A stretch of DNA of 60,377 nt from an uncultured Oscillibacter sp. (GTDB taxonomy: Bacteria > Bacillota > Clostridia > Oscillospirales > Oscillospiraceae). The translations under genes were made by a program, and so were the position numbers. The notes under the pieces are model-generated. The model did not search any database. It was given only the letters and a program-made list of their open reading frames with translations, and was not told the origin of the DNA. Of this stretch, positions 41,901 through 48,930 are shown one piece after another; the stretch's first letter is position 1, and every line of letters starts with the position of its first letter. The DNA lies in assembly GCA_945868085.1 (NCBI GenBank), contig CAMBKF010000008.1, forward strand, positions 1 through 60,377, read 5' to 3'.

Positions 41901-42195
41901 CACCGTCAAGGTCCTGGGCTTTTACCGGCGGGAGACCCGGCTTTACGTCTTCCGGGAGATCCTCATGCTCAGCGTCCTGGGCGCCCTGGTGGGCCTGCCC
42001 GGCGGATGGGCCCTGCACCGGTTCATCATGTCCCAGATCCGGGTGGATATGGTGTCCTTCCACGTCCATGTCACCCCCCTGAGCTACTGCCTGTCCTTCG
42101 CCATCACCATGCTTTTAAGCGTCCTGGTCTGCGCCCTGCTGGGCCGCAAGATCGACCGGGTCCACATGGCCGAGTCCCTCAAATCCGTTGAATAA
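38932..42195 (+). CDS. Large FtsX-domain ABC permease with long extracytoplasmic coiled coil
   Basis: The 1087-residue permease begins with a membrane helix (about 20-40, RWLAILAIIALGVGFFAGLK). Next comes an outer domain (about 45-240) and then a very long coiled coil (about 250-530) rich in repeated QLDxAQxQLxxG-type segments. Two FtsX transmembrane blocks (about 560-680 and 960-1080) follow, separated by a second outer domain. The FtsX core is visible in MVDEQRTQIGTLKALGYSDG and ERVREIATVKVLGFYRRETR. Start ATG 38932 or 38938. The coiled coil may span the cell-wall space, as proposed for other FtsX-like permeases with YhgE-like inserts. A strong terminator follows. Confidence 0.9.
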   Translation: MVMGSAWRKNNLRELRRSLGRWLAILAIIALGVGFFAGLKASKPAMLLTAEDYLGETGFYDLRLISTLGLTQEDVSAAAQVNGVAAAEGSVTVDAIGTMGERERTLKVLTLTDTVNRPKLTYGRLPQKADECLADMHRFSQEDVGSTITISKTSIDDCLTTDTFTIVGLCTSPLYLNIERGTTALGGGSIDAFLCVPKDAFALDYFTEVSVLVDGADRTLYSDAYTDAVAALRPTLEDLLAQRAPLRYEQIVDEARTALSDAQAEYDRGAAEYQAQRADTEAQLADAKNQLDSGAAQLEENRQQLDQAQVTLDEKEKELAAGEQELTQGEAALASAKEDTYGQLDEKQAELDENRQQVESGLRKVKLTGLPLQYETLLATRLQLQSRLSVLEEGSADYNATQRMLDGTQRLIDQYEQGEIIPQYLKLKDAQAQLDDAQAQLDSARSQADSTFAAKEAELSAAKAQIKSGKQQLSDGRSELESGRAQLETAQAQLTQSRGDYEAAQAAAQEGFAEAEEKLADGKRQLEKAQVAVEKIDHPSTYVLDRTVNTGYLSFRGDSSIVEGVARVFPLFFFLVAALVCITTMTRMVDEQRTQIGTLKALGYSDGAIAWKYISYSGSAALLGAVFGFMIGTWIFPQGIWQGYSMLYQFSSRLRYYFDPVMAAISLGASLVCSVGATWFACHTELRLLPASLMRPKAPKPGKRILLERVRFIWSHVSFLHKVSIRNILRYKKRLFMMLLGIGGCTALIVAGFGIRDSIATIADDQFGSITHYDIAVTFSTPMDTALQEDFRARYPAAQTCVFAETDSYEIKNGSAVFTLNTVATDDPDITSVIGLTDGTQTVPYPQEGAIIDRDLADRLGLKAGDTLTVSVSDTKSVDLPVEGVFENYVYHYAYMMAQTYERIFGESCTYETAYLLTQEDTYALGASIADNPRVANVSVSASLRSLVHDMMKSLDYVVGLVIGSACALALVVLFNLCNISITERVREIATVKVLGFYRRETRLYVFREILMLSVLGALVGLPGGWALHRFIMSQIRVDMVSFHVHVTPLSYCLSFAITMLLSVLVCALLGRKIDRVHMAESLKSVE

Positions 42196-42219
42196 GCGGA
42201 CTTTCCCCCTATAAAACGC

Positions 42220-42269
42220 ACAGCCGTGCGGCATCCCCTTTGGTGGGGACAGCCGCACGGCTGTATTTT
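42220..42269. terminator. Terminator between the permease gene and convergent prmA
   Basis: Thirteen-bp arms (42220-42232 with 42252-42264) enclose an inner TCCCC/GGGGA stem and are followed by ATTTTT. It can also act on the minus strand. Confidence 0.9.
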
Positions 42270-42284
42270 TGCTTATTCGTCTTT

Positions 42285-43217
42285 TTACCGGCACAGGAAG
42301 CTGAACCAGCCCTCGCTGGTGTGGGTCTCCAGGATCTCCCAGCCGTCCCGGCGGAGGTGGTCCGCCACTTCTTCCGCCCGGTCATCGATGATGCCGGAGC
42401 AGAGGAACAGGCCGCCCTCCTTCAGAAACGGCCGCACCTGGGGGGAGATGCCGATGATGACATCCGCCACGATGTTGGCCACGACCATATCGTATTCCCC
42501 GCCAAACTCTTTTTGCAGCGCATGGTCCGTGACCACATTGCCCCAGCGGACGGTGTAGCGGTCCTTGCCGATGCCGTTGATGGCGGCGTTTTCATAGGCC
42601 ACGTCCACGCACTTGTCGTCAATGTCGCAGGCGAAGGCCTCCGCCGCGCCCAGGCGCAGGGCGGCGATGGAGAGGATCCCGCTGCCGCAGCCCAGGTCCA
42701 GCACCCGCTCGCCGCCGCTAATGTGGGCATCCAGGGCCTGCAGGCACAGGCGGGTGGTGGCGTGGCTGCCGGTGCCGAAGGTGAGCCCCGGGTTCAGCCG
42801 CAGCTCCACCCGGCCGGGGACGCTGGCCTGCTCCCACTCCGGGATGACCAGCAGCCGCTCCCCTATTTCCATGGGCTTATAAAACTGCTTCCAGTTATTC
42901 TCCCAGTCGGCGTCCTGCACGGCGGCGCGGGTAAGGCGGGCGCCGGGGACAGCGGCGGCCAGCTCCTCCGCCGCAGCCAGCTGGCGGCGGCCGTCCGCAT
43001 CATCGGCAAGATAAAAGGTCACCCGGCACAGGCCCTTTTTCTCCTGCAGGAGGCTCTCGTCCACATAGTCCCAATACTGGTGGTTATTTTCCAGGAAATT
43101 CCGGAAATCCGCCTCGTCATCAATGACCAGGCCGGTGATGCCCAGCTCCTCCAGCCGGGCGCACAGACCGTCCAGCTCCGCCGGACGGGTGTCGATATGT
43201 ACCTCGATCCAGTTCAT
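42285..43217 (-). CDS. prmA: Ribosomal protein L11 methyltransferase
   Basis: This SAM-dependent enzyme trimethylates ribosomal protein L11. The 310 residues comprise an N-terminal substrate-recognition domain (MNWIEVHIDTRPAELD) and a Rossmann methyltransferase with FGTGSHATTRLCLQAL, VLDLGCGSGILSIAALRLGA and the NIVADVI motif, all typical of PrmA. Its start codon overlaps the degV stop by four bases (ATGA), which indicates translational coupling. Confidence 0.95.
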   Translation of the reverse strand: MNWIEVHIDTRPAELDGLCARLEELGITGLVIDDEADFRNFLENNHQYWDYVDESLLQEKKGLCRVTFYLADDADGRRQLAAAEELAAAVPGARLTRAAVQDADWENNWKQFYKPMEIGERLLVIPEWEQASVPGRVELRLNPGLTFGTGSHATTRLCLQALDAHISGGERVLDLGCGSGILSIAALRLGAAEAFACDIDDKCVDVAYENAAINGIGKDRYTVRWGNVVTDHALQKEFGGEYDMVVANIVADVIIGISPQVRPFLKEGGLFLCSGIIDDRAEEVADHLRRDGWEILETHTSEGWFSFLCR

Positions 43218-44086
43218 CGCTGGGTGCCCACAAAGAAGATGCCCATGGTGTTGGGGCCGGTGTGGCTGCCGATGACGGGGCCGATGTAGTTGATATACAC
43301 CGTCTTGGTGCCGAAGCGGTCCTTGATCTGCTGGGCCACGGCCCGGGCGTCCATCTCGCAGTCGGCATGGCAGATGAACATGGTCTGCTCCTCCGGATGG
43401 ATGGCCAGGGCCTCGATCTTATCCAGCAGGGCCTTGATGGCGGCCTTGCGGCCCCGGGCCTTGCCCACGGGCACCAGCTTGCCCTCATCGGAGGTGTGCA
43501 TGATGGGCTTGATGGAGAGCATGGTGCCCACCAGCGCGGTGGTGGCGCTGACCCGGCCGCCCATCTTCAGATAGTTCAGGTCGTCCACGGTGAACCAGTG
43601 GCAGATGCTCAGGCGATTCTCCTCCACCCATTTGGCCAGCTCCGCCGCCGTGAGGCCCGCCTTCTTCTGCTGGGCCGCCAGATACAGCAGCAGGCCCTGG
43701 CCCAGGGAGGCGCTGAGGGAATCCACCACGTGGATCTCCGCCTCCGGAAACTCCGGGCGCAGGTCATCCGCGGCGATGACGGCGGACTGATAGGTGGTGG
43801 ACAGAGCCGAGGAGAAGCACACGCAGACGATGTCCTTCCCGCTCTGCAGCACCCGGCGCATGGCGTCCTGGAACTGGCCCACGTTCACCGCCGAGGTGGT
43901 GGCCAGCTTGCCGGCGCGGATGCGCTTATAAAACTCCTCGTTGGAAATGGCGCTGCCCGCCAGGTCATTGGGGTAATCCTGCCCGTCCATGTGCATGGTC
44001 AGGGGCAGGACCTCCAGCTCCAGCTCCCGGGCCATGTAGTCCGTCAGGTCGCAGCAGCTGTCTGTCATCAAAACATAATCACGCAT
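43214..44086 (-). CDS. DegV-family fatty-acid-binding protein
   Basis: DegV (FakB-type) proteins bind fatty acids. In Firmicutes FakB presents them to the kinase FakA. The 290-residue protein has the family N-terminus VLMTDSCCDLTDYMA, a TTSAVN loop in the ligand pocket, FSSALSTTYQSAV, the VDSLSASLGQG segment and a C-terminal SHTGPNTMGIFFVG. The role of this particular paralogue is not known. It overlaps prmA, and no FakA kinase gene is in the window. Confidence 0.92.
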   Translation of the reverse strand: MRDYVLMTDSCCDLTDYMARELELEVLPLTMHMDGQDYPNDLAGSAISNEEFYKRIRAGKLATTSAVNVGQFQDAMRRVLQSGKDIVCVCFSSALSTTYQSAVIAADDLRPEFPEAEIHVVDSLSASLGQGLLLYLAAQQKKAGLTAAELAKWVEENRLSICHWFTVDDLNYLKMGGRVSATTALVGTMLSIKPIMHTSDEGKLVPVGKARGRKAAIKALLDKIEALAIHPEEQTMFICHADCEMDARAVAQQIKDRFGTKTVYINYIGPVIGSHTGPNTMGIFFVGTQR

Positions 44087-44203
44087 AAATATGCCCTCCT
44101 TCCGCCTTGTAAGGCGTTTTGAATTTCAAATATGTATAGCGTCCGGGGAGATCCCGGGAAGATGACGTGGTTTTTGTGGGGGCCGCAGGTGCGGCGCAGG
44201 GGG

Positions 44204-44360
44204 ATACGGATTGCCACACCAGTGACATCGGTCACTGGCTCGCAATGACATTGTTTTTCACAAGAGGCGCGGTGCAAGCCCGGTCGGGCCGTCGGGACGC
44301 CGGCCCCTACGGAATCAAGCTTCCGGCTTTGCGTAGGGCGGCGTGCCCTCACGCCGCCGC
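44204..44360. repeat. Composite palindromic repeat, copy 1
   Basis: Three units in order: an ATACGGATTGCCAC...CGCAATGACA element (44204-44250) with CCAGTGAC/GTCACTGG arms; a GGGCC-type palindrome (44286-44306) followed by CCTACGG; and a GGCGGCGTG/CACGCCGCC palindrome with CCCT loop (44337-44358). The same order recurs at 44615-44757. Confidence 0.8.
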
Positions 44361-44557
44361 GCAGTAGCCGCAGCGGTTTTCCCTGTTTCGCCAGGCCAGC
44401 ACAAGCGCAGAGCGCGTCGCGGAATCAGGCGCAGAGACGATACGAAAGCACGGCACGAATTTTGCACAGACCGATTCGCGGGGCTGAGGGAGCCGGCACA
44501 GTCGGCACCTCAGCCGCGGGAAGGATTTCAAAACCTTGGTTTTGACGGCGTTCTTTC

Positions 44558-44589
44558 CTCCCTTTCTTTCGCCGCAGAAAGAAAGGGAG
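44558..44589. repeat. 13-bp inverted repeat between the composite repeats
   Basis: CTCCCTTTCTTTC (44558-44570) is repeated inverted at 44577-44589 around a GCCGCA loop. The segment 44361-44600 shows no convincing ORF. A second pairing, GGCTGAGG/CCTCAGCC, lies near 44482-44517. Confidence 0.65.
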
Positions 44590-44614
44590 CCGCCGGAGGC
44601 ACAGCGCAGAGGGA

Positions 44615-44757
44615 ATACGGATTGCCACACCAGTGACGTCGGTCACTGGCTCGCAATGACAGTTTCGCAAGAGTTGCGGTGCAAGCCCGGTGCGGGCCGA
44701 TGTAGGCATCGGCCCCTACGAAGCGGCCTGTAGGGCGGCGTGCCCTCACGCCGCCGC
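44615..44757. repeat. Composite palindromic repeat, copy 2
   Basis: Units in the same order as copy 1: the ATTGCCAC...GCAATGACA element (44615-44661), a GGGCCGATG/CATCGGCCC palindrome (44694-44715) followed by CCTACG, and the GGCGGCGTG/CACGCCGCC palindrome (44734-44755). The middle palindrome differs in sequence from copy 1 but stays self-complementary. It lies just past the mnmE stop. Confidence 0.8.
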
Positions 44758-44798
44758 GCGGTAGTTGCAGAGGGTATCTCCGTCAGGACAGGCGGTGC

Positions 44799-46166
44799 TT
44801 ACTTCCCCACGCAGAAGCGGGAGAAGATGGTGGCCACCAGGTCCTCCCGGATGCTCTTGCCCGTCAGCTCGCCCAGAGCCGCCAGGGCCTCCTCGGCGTC
44901 GGTGAGGACGGCGTCCGGCGTCAGGGCCGCCGCCAGGGCCGCCTGGGCCCGGTCTACCGCCGCCAGGGCCCGGCCCACGGCCTCCGCCTGACGGCTGTTG
45001 GTCAGCAATGCGCCGTCGGCGCCAGTCACTTCGGGATAAAACGTCTCCACAAAGCGGCCGATCTGCTCCACCCCTTCGCCCGTTCGGGCGCAGACGAAGC
45101 ACACGCCCGCAAACCGATCCGCCAGCCCGGCCAGCTCCGCCCGCCGGGGCAGATCGCTCTTATTCACCACCAGCAGGCTGTGCTCCGCCTGCTGTGCCAA
45201 AGCAAAAATACGCTCCTCCGCCCCGGTCAGGGGGACGGACCCGTCCAGCACCACCAAAGAAAGGCTCGCCCGCTCCGCCGCAGCCACGGCCCGGTCCACG
45301 CCGATCTTTTCCACGCTGTCCCGGGCATCCCGGATGCCCGCCGTGTCGCACAGGCGCAGCATCTGGCCGCCCAGGCGGACCTTTTCCTCCACCGTATCCC
45401 GGGTGGTGCCCGCCACCTCGGTGACGATGGCCCGGTCATAGCCCAAAAGGGCATTGAGCAAGGACGATTTCCCCGCATTGGGCAGGCCCAAAAGCACCGT
45501 GGGGATGCCCTCCCGCAGGATGCGGCCCCGCCCGAAGGTGTCCAGCAGCCGCTGCAGCTGCGCCCGGCAGCGGGCCAGGGTGTCGGTGATCTCCAGCTGC
45601 TCCAGGGGCTCGATGTCCTCGTCGGGATAGTCCACCGCCGCGTAAAACCGAGCGGTGACGTCCATGAGGTCGCCATACACCTGCTCCACCCCCCGGCTTA
45701 TGCTGCCTGAGAGCTGCAGGGCGGCGTTCTGGGCGCACTCGGCGGTCTCGGCGTCGATGAGGTCCGCCACGGCCTCCGCCTGGATGAGATCCATGCGCCC
45801 GCTGAGAAAGGCCCGCTGGGTAAATTCGCCCCCCCTGGCCTGCCGGGCGCCGAAGGCGAAGGCGCTGCGCAGCACCTCCTCCAGCACCACTGCAGAGCCG
45901 TGGCAGTGCAGCTCTGCCGACCACTCGCCGGTATAGCTGCTCTCCGGGGCGAAGATGACGCACAGCCCGTCGTCAATGACCGCCCCCTCCGCCGTGCGCA
46001 TGTGCCCGTACACCATCCGGCGGTGGGGCAAGGCGGCGGCGCTCTTTCCGCTGCAGGCGGCAAATACACCGTCCACCACGGCCAGAGTCTCCGGCCCGGA
46101 TACGCGCACGATGCCTATGGCGGCAGGGGCCCGGGCGGTGGCAATGGCGGCTATGGTATCGGTCAT
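44799..46166 (-). CDS. mnmE: tRNA modification GTPase MnmE
   Basis: MnmE, with MnmG, makes the carboxymethylaminomethyl modification at U34 of tRNAs. The 455-residue protein has the N-terminal tetrahydrofolate-binding domain (DTIAAIATARAPAAIGIVRV), a helical domain, and an inserted GTPase domain (LLGLPNAGKSSLLNALLG, TEVAGTTRDTVEE, DTAGIRDARDSVEKIG, VVNKSDL). It ends with the hallmark FCVGK. Start ATG 46166 is chosen because AAGGAG lies ten bases upstream and homology begins there. The frame happens to stay open through the repeat to 46454. Confidence 0.96.
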   Translation of the reverse strand: MTDTIAAIATARAPAAIGIVRVSGPETLAVVDGVFAACSGKSAAALPHRRMVYGHMRTAEGAVIDDGLCVIFAPESSYTGEWSAELHCHGSAVVLEEVLRSAFAFGARQARGGEFTQRAFLSGRMDLIQAEAVADLIDAETAECAQNAALQLSGSISRGVEQVYGDLMDVTARFYAAVDYPDEDIEPLEQLEITDTLARCRAQLQRLLDTFGRGRILREGIPTVLLGLPNAGKSSLLNALLGYDRAIVTEVAGTTRDTVEEKVRLGGQMLRLCDTAGIRDARDSVEKIGVDRAVAAAERASLSLVVLDGSVPLTGAEERIFALAQQAEHSLLVVNKSDLPRRAELAGLADRFAGVCFVCARTGEGVEQIGRFVETFYPEVTGADGALLTNSRQAEAVGRALAAVDRAQAALAAALTPDAVLTDAEEALAALGELTGKSIREDLVATIFSRFCVGK

Positions 46167-46191
46167 GGTTTTCATGCTCCTTAATATTACT

Positions 46192-46377
46192 GGCGAAAAT
46201 TCCTGTGGAATTTTCTGCCAAAGAGATTGCAGTCTGCTGCGCGCATAATTTTGAGCCATAGGCTCAAAATTCCACACTGGCAGCCTGAGAGGTATTTTTC
46301 CCCACGCGCATGTCGCGGTGAAAAATGATCCCGATTTTTTGCGCCTGCGGGCGCAAACTCTGCGAGGCCTTTTGGGG
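46192..46377 (+). repeat. Dispersed four-hairpin repeat, copy A
   Basis: This ~185-bp element contains four hairpins: an AAAATTCC/GGAATTTT stem near 46195-46215, arms 46247-46257 with 46261-46271, an ATTTTTC...GTGAAAAAT stem near 46294-46326, and arms 46338-46345 with 46350-46357 around a TGCG loop. It ends in AACTCTGCGAGGCCTTTT. It lies upstream of mnmE and is matched along its length by copy B at 51000-51182. Confidence 0.8.
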
Positions 46378-46460
46378 GTAAGCCGGCGGAATCTATTATA
46401 GCATATTAGATACGCCGTGTATAGGGAAAAATGCGCCCGCAGGCGCATTTTCACGGCTTC

Positions 46461-47453
46461 TTACTGCATCATCCGCTTGAGCTTGCGGATGTCCTCCCCC
46501 GCAAAGGGCAGCACCGTATACTCCCCCTGCAGCCGGGACCAGATGGCCGCGCCGTAGCGGCTCTCGATCTGCGCGGGGGTGAGGTTGGTGCTGATGATGG
46601 TGCTCTTTCCGGCCAGGAGGCGGCCGTTCACCAGCTGGTACAGGGCGCTCTGGACAAAGCCCGTGGCCATCTCCGTGCCCAGGTCGTCCAGGATCAGCAG
46701 GTCGCAGCTCTCGAACCGGCGCACGTCCACGGCGGCGTCCGGTTCCTCATCGGCGCGGAATTTCGCCGCCTCGCACCGGGCGAACACATGGACCGCCGTG
46801 TCATACACCACGGAAAAGCCGTCCTCGCTGACGACCCGGGCGATGCAGGCGGAGAGGAAGGTCTTGCCCAAGCCCGGCGCGCCGTCCAGCAGCAGGTTGG
46901 CGGGCCTTTTCCCGAATTCGGCGGCAAAGCGCTGGCAGACGGCCAGATTCCGCTCCATCAGCTGCCGGGGGCTGCGGCCGGATTCCCCGGGCTGGGTATC
47001 GTACCACTCCAGGCCGAAGGTATCAAAGCTCTGGCCGCCCACGTCCAACAGGCTGCTCAGGCTGCGGATCTGCTCCTGGGCATAGTATTTCTGCAGGCAG
47101 GCGCATATCCTGCCGCCGCAATAGCCCGTGTCACCGCAGAGGACGCACCGGGGCTTATCCTCCAGGGCGTCGGCGGGGTAGCCGTGGGCGGTGAGCAGCT
47201 GCGCGCGCTCCTGCTGCAGGGACAGATTCTCCGCCCGGAGCCGCCGGACCGCCGGGACGGGGTCCTCCCCCCGGCGCAGGGCCTGGGCCATGATGCGCCC
47301 CATGGTGCCCCGGAGCTGCTGCTCGATCTCCTCCAAACGGGGGACCTCCCGGTAAATGCGCTGCCGCCGGGCCGCCGTCTGGGACGCCCGGCGCTGCTTG
47401 TCCTCCTCGAACCGCTGCAGCGCTTCCCGCATGACCTTGCCGTCATATGCCAT
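46461..47453 (-). CDS. dnaC: DnaC/DnaI-type replicative helicase loader
   Basis: This AAA+ ATPase loads the DnaB helicase at origins and forks. The 330 residues comprise a coiled N-terminal region (1-100), a zinc-type cluster (CVLCGDTGYCGGRICAC, four or more Cys), then Walker A LLLDGAPGLGKTFLSACIA, Walker B LLILDDLGTE, sensor STNLTPAQIESRYG and the arginine-finger region AIWSRL. The gene follows the DnaD-type gene by 12 bp on the same strand, forming the usual Firmicute primosome pair. Confidence 0.92.
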   Translation of the reverse strand: MAYDGKVMREALQRFEEDKQRRASQTAARRQRIYREVPRLEEIEQQLRGTMGRIMAQALRRGEDPVPAVRRLRAENLSLQQERAQLLTAHGYPADALEDKPRCVLCGDTGYCGGRICACLQKYYAQEQIRSLSSLLDVGGQSFDTFGLEWYDTQPGESGRSPRQLMERNLAVCQRFAAEFGKRPANLLLDGAPGLGKTFLSACIARVVSEDGFSVVYDTAVHVFARCEAAKFRADEEPDAAVDVRRFESCDLLILDDLGTEMATGFVQSALYQLVNGRLLAGKSTIISTNLTPAQIESRYGAAIWSRLQGEYTVLPFAGEDIRKLKRMMQ

Positions 47454-47465
47454 TTTCCTGCCCCC

Positions 47466-48350
47466 TTACCATTTCATAAACTCCTCCAAGGAGCGGTCTT
47501 TTTTCTCCGTGGGTTTCGGCTTGCGCTCCTCCTGCACCTCCCGGAGCGTCCGCAGGCCCTCCTTATCCCAGCGACGCAGGATGCCGTTTAAGTACCGCCA
47601 GTCCATGCCCTGCTTTTTCAGCACCGTCTTTTCATAGGCCAGGGCCACCATCTCCGGCGAAAAGCCCCAGTCCATCCACTGGGCGATGTACTTCTCCTCC
47701 GCCTCCACCGGGCGGCGGTCGCCCATGTGCAGGGCGGCCATGTACTGGCCCGACTGCTCCCGCCGCCGGGCTATGGTGCGCAGATACCGGGCGGCGGATT
47801 CCTGGTCGAACAGGCCCCGCTTGGCCCAGTAATACCCTTCCTTTTCAATGGCGGCCACCGTGGGCCGGCGCCCCGGGCCGAAGCGGCGCTCCTGCTCCTC
47901 CACACAGTGGCGCACCAGCAGGAAGATCACGTCCGCCGGCAGCCCCACCTCGTGGCGCAGATTGGCCAGGCGCTTGAGGTCCATGGTGGTGAGCTTCTTG
48001 CCCAGGGAGCGCTCCGTCTCCCCCACCAGCATCTCAAATTCCGGGTCCCGCAGCAGCTGCATTAGGTCATCGGCGGTGTACTCCGCCGGGCGCTGCTCCG
48101 GCTCCGGCAGGGGCAGGCCCTGGGCCTGGATGAGGCCCATTTTCTCCAGCTTGGTCTGGGCCGCCTGGAGCCGCAGGGCGCTCATGGACAGCTTTTCCAT
48201 CAGCTGCTCCGCCGTCACCGCATCCTCGGCCCGCATGAGGTACAGATACAGCAGCGCCGCATCACCGTCCGCCGCGGCCAGGAGCTGGTCCACCTGCCGC
48301 GCCGGGAGCGCCAGGGTCTTTTCCCGATCCCGGATGATATAGCCCGCCAT
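47466..48350 (-). CDS. DnaD/DnaB-type replication initiation protein
   Basis: The 294-residue protein has a winged-helix-like N-terminal half (LLYLYLMRAEDAVTAEQLME, LRLQAAQTKLEKMGLIQ) and a C-terminal DnaD domain (KYIAQWMDWGFSPEMVALAYEK through DWRYLNGILRRW), with a charged tail. In Firmicutes such proteins bring the helicase loader to the origin or to stalled forks. Pairing with the downstream DnaC-like ATPase supports this. Whether it equals B. subtilis DnaD or DnaB cannot be decided from sequence alone. Confidence 0.87.
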   Translation of the reverse strand: MAGYIIRDREKTLALPARQVDQLLAAADGDAALLYLYLMRAEDAVTAEQLMEKLSMSALRLQAAQTKLEKMGLIQAQGLPLPEPEQRPAEYTADDLMQLLRDPEFEMLVGETERSLGKKLTTMDLKRLANLRHEVGLPADVIFLLVRHCVEEQERRFGPGRRPTVAAIEKEGYYWAKRGLFDQESAARYLRTIARRREQSGQYMAALHMGDRRPVEAEEKYIAQWMDWGFSPEMVALAYEKTVLKKQGMDWRYLNGILRRWDKEGLRTLREVQEERKPKPTEKKDRSLEEFMKW

Positions 48351-48382
48351 ATGCGCACCTCCCTTCTATAGGCTGGCGATAA

Positions 48383-48420
48383 ACTTGCAGCCTGCCCTGC
48401 GAACTCTGCAAGGCTTTTTT
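48383..48420 (+). repeat. Truncated copy C of the dispersed repeat
   Basis: ACTTGCAGCCTG followed by GCGAACTCTGCAAGGCTTTTTT matches two segments of copies A and B, but the sequence between them is missing. It sits between the divergent DnaD-type gene and zapA. Confidence 0.65.
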
Positions 48421-48526
48421 AGACTGCATAATGATTCAGATTATTATTTTACACGAAAACCCTCTTTTCGTAAAGCCGCCGGGACACTTTAATTTGTTAA
48501 TTTTTTGTTTTCGGACAGAAAGGGCT

Positions 48527-48553
48527 TTTCCCGGCGGGAAAATGTGCTATAAT
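48527..48553 (+). promoter_or_regulatory. Extended -10 promoter of zapA with palindrome at -35
   Basis: TATAAT (48548-48553) is preceded by TGC, an extended -10. The -35 region is weak and is covered by an inverted repeat, TTTTCCC and GGGAAAA (48527-48533 with 48537-48543). That recalls, loosely, Noc-site-type sequences. The zapA start codon follows 54 bases later. Confidence 0.6.
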
Positions 48554-48607
48554 AAAGTGATTTAGTATGGAGAATTATCCGTTTTTCAGCGGGAACAGGA
48601 GGCAGCT

Positions 48608-48925
48608 ATGGCAAATCGCGTCACAGTGAACATCTGCGGGGAGGACTACACCCTGGTAGCCGAGGAGAGCACCGCCTACATGGAGCAGGTGGCCGCTCTG
48701 GTGGACAAGAAGATGAACGAGGTCATCGCCGGGGCCAAGGTGGGCCGCAGCGACGCCGCCGTCCTGGCTGCCGTGAACCTGGCGGACGAGCTGCTCAAGA
48801 GTGAGCAGGCGGCGGAGAATCTGCGCCGCCAGGTAAAGGGTTATCTGGACGAGGCCGCCCAGGCCAGAAGCGAGATCTCCGACCTGAAGCGCCAGCTCTT
48901 CAAGGCCCAGCAGGGCAAGAAGTGA
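48608..48925 (+). CDS. zapA: Cell division protein ZapA
   Basis: ZapA bundles FtsZ filaments in the Z-ring. The 105 residues comprise the small globular head (RVTVNICGEDYTLVAEES, YMEQVAALVDKKMNEV) and a C-terminal coiled coil (LLKSEQAAENLRRQVKGYLD). It is a typical short Firmicute form. Start ATG 48608 follows CAGGAGGCAGCT. The U32 peptidase gene begins within a few bases of its stop, so the two are co-transcribed. Confidence 0.92.
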   Translation: MANRVTVNICGEDYTLVAEESTAYMEQVAALVDKKMNEVIAGAKVGRSDAAVLAAVNLADELLKSEQAAENLRRQVKGYLDEAAQARSEISDLKRQLFKAQQGKK

Positions 48926-48930
48926 GGGCT

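Noticed and set aside
44204-44757. CRISPR array
   Set aside because: The repeats are palindromic units of different length in a two-copy composite. There are no regularly spaced identical repeats with unique spacers and no cas genes.
46167-46454. N-terminal extension of mnmE to 46454
   Set aside because: The extra residues are a translation of dispersed repeat copy A. MnmE homology and a ribosome site start at 46166.
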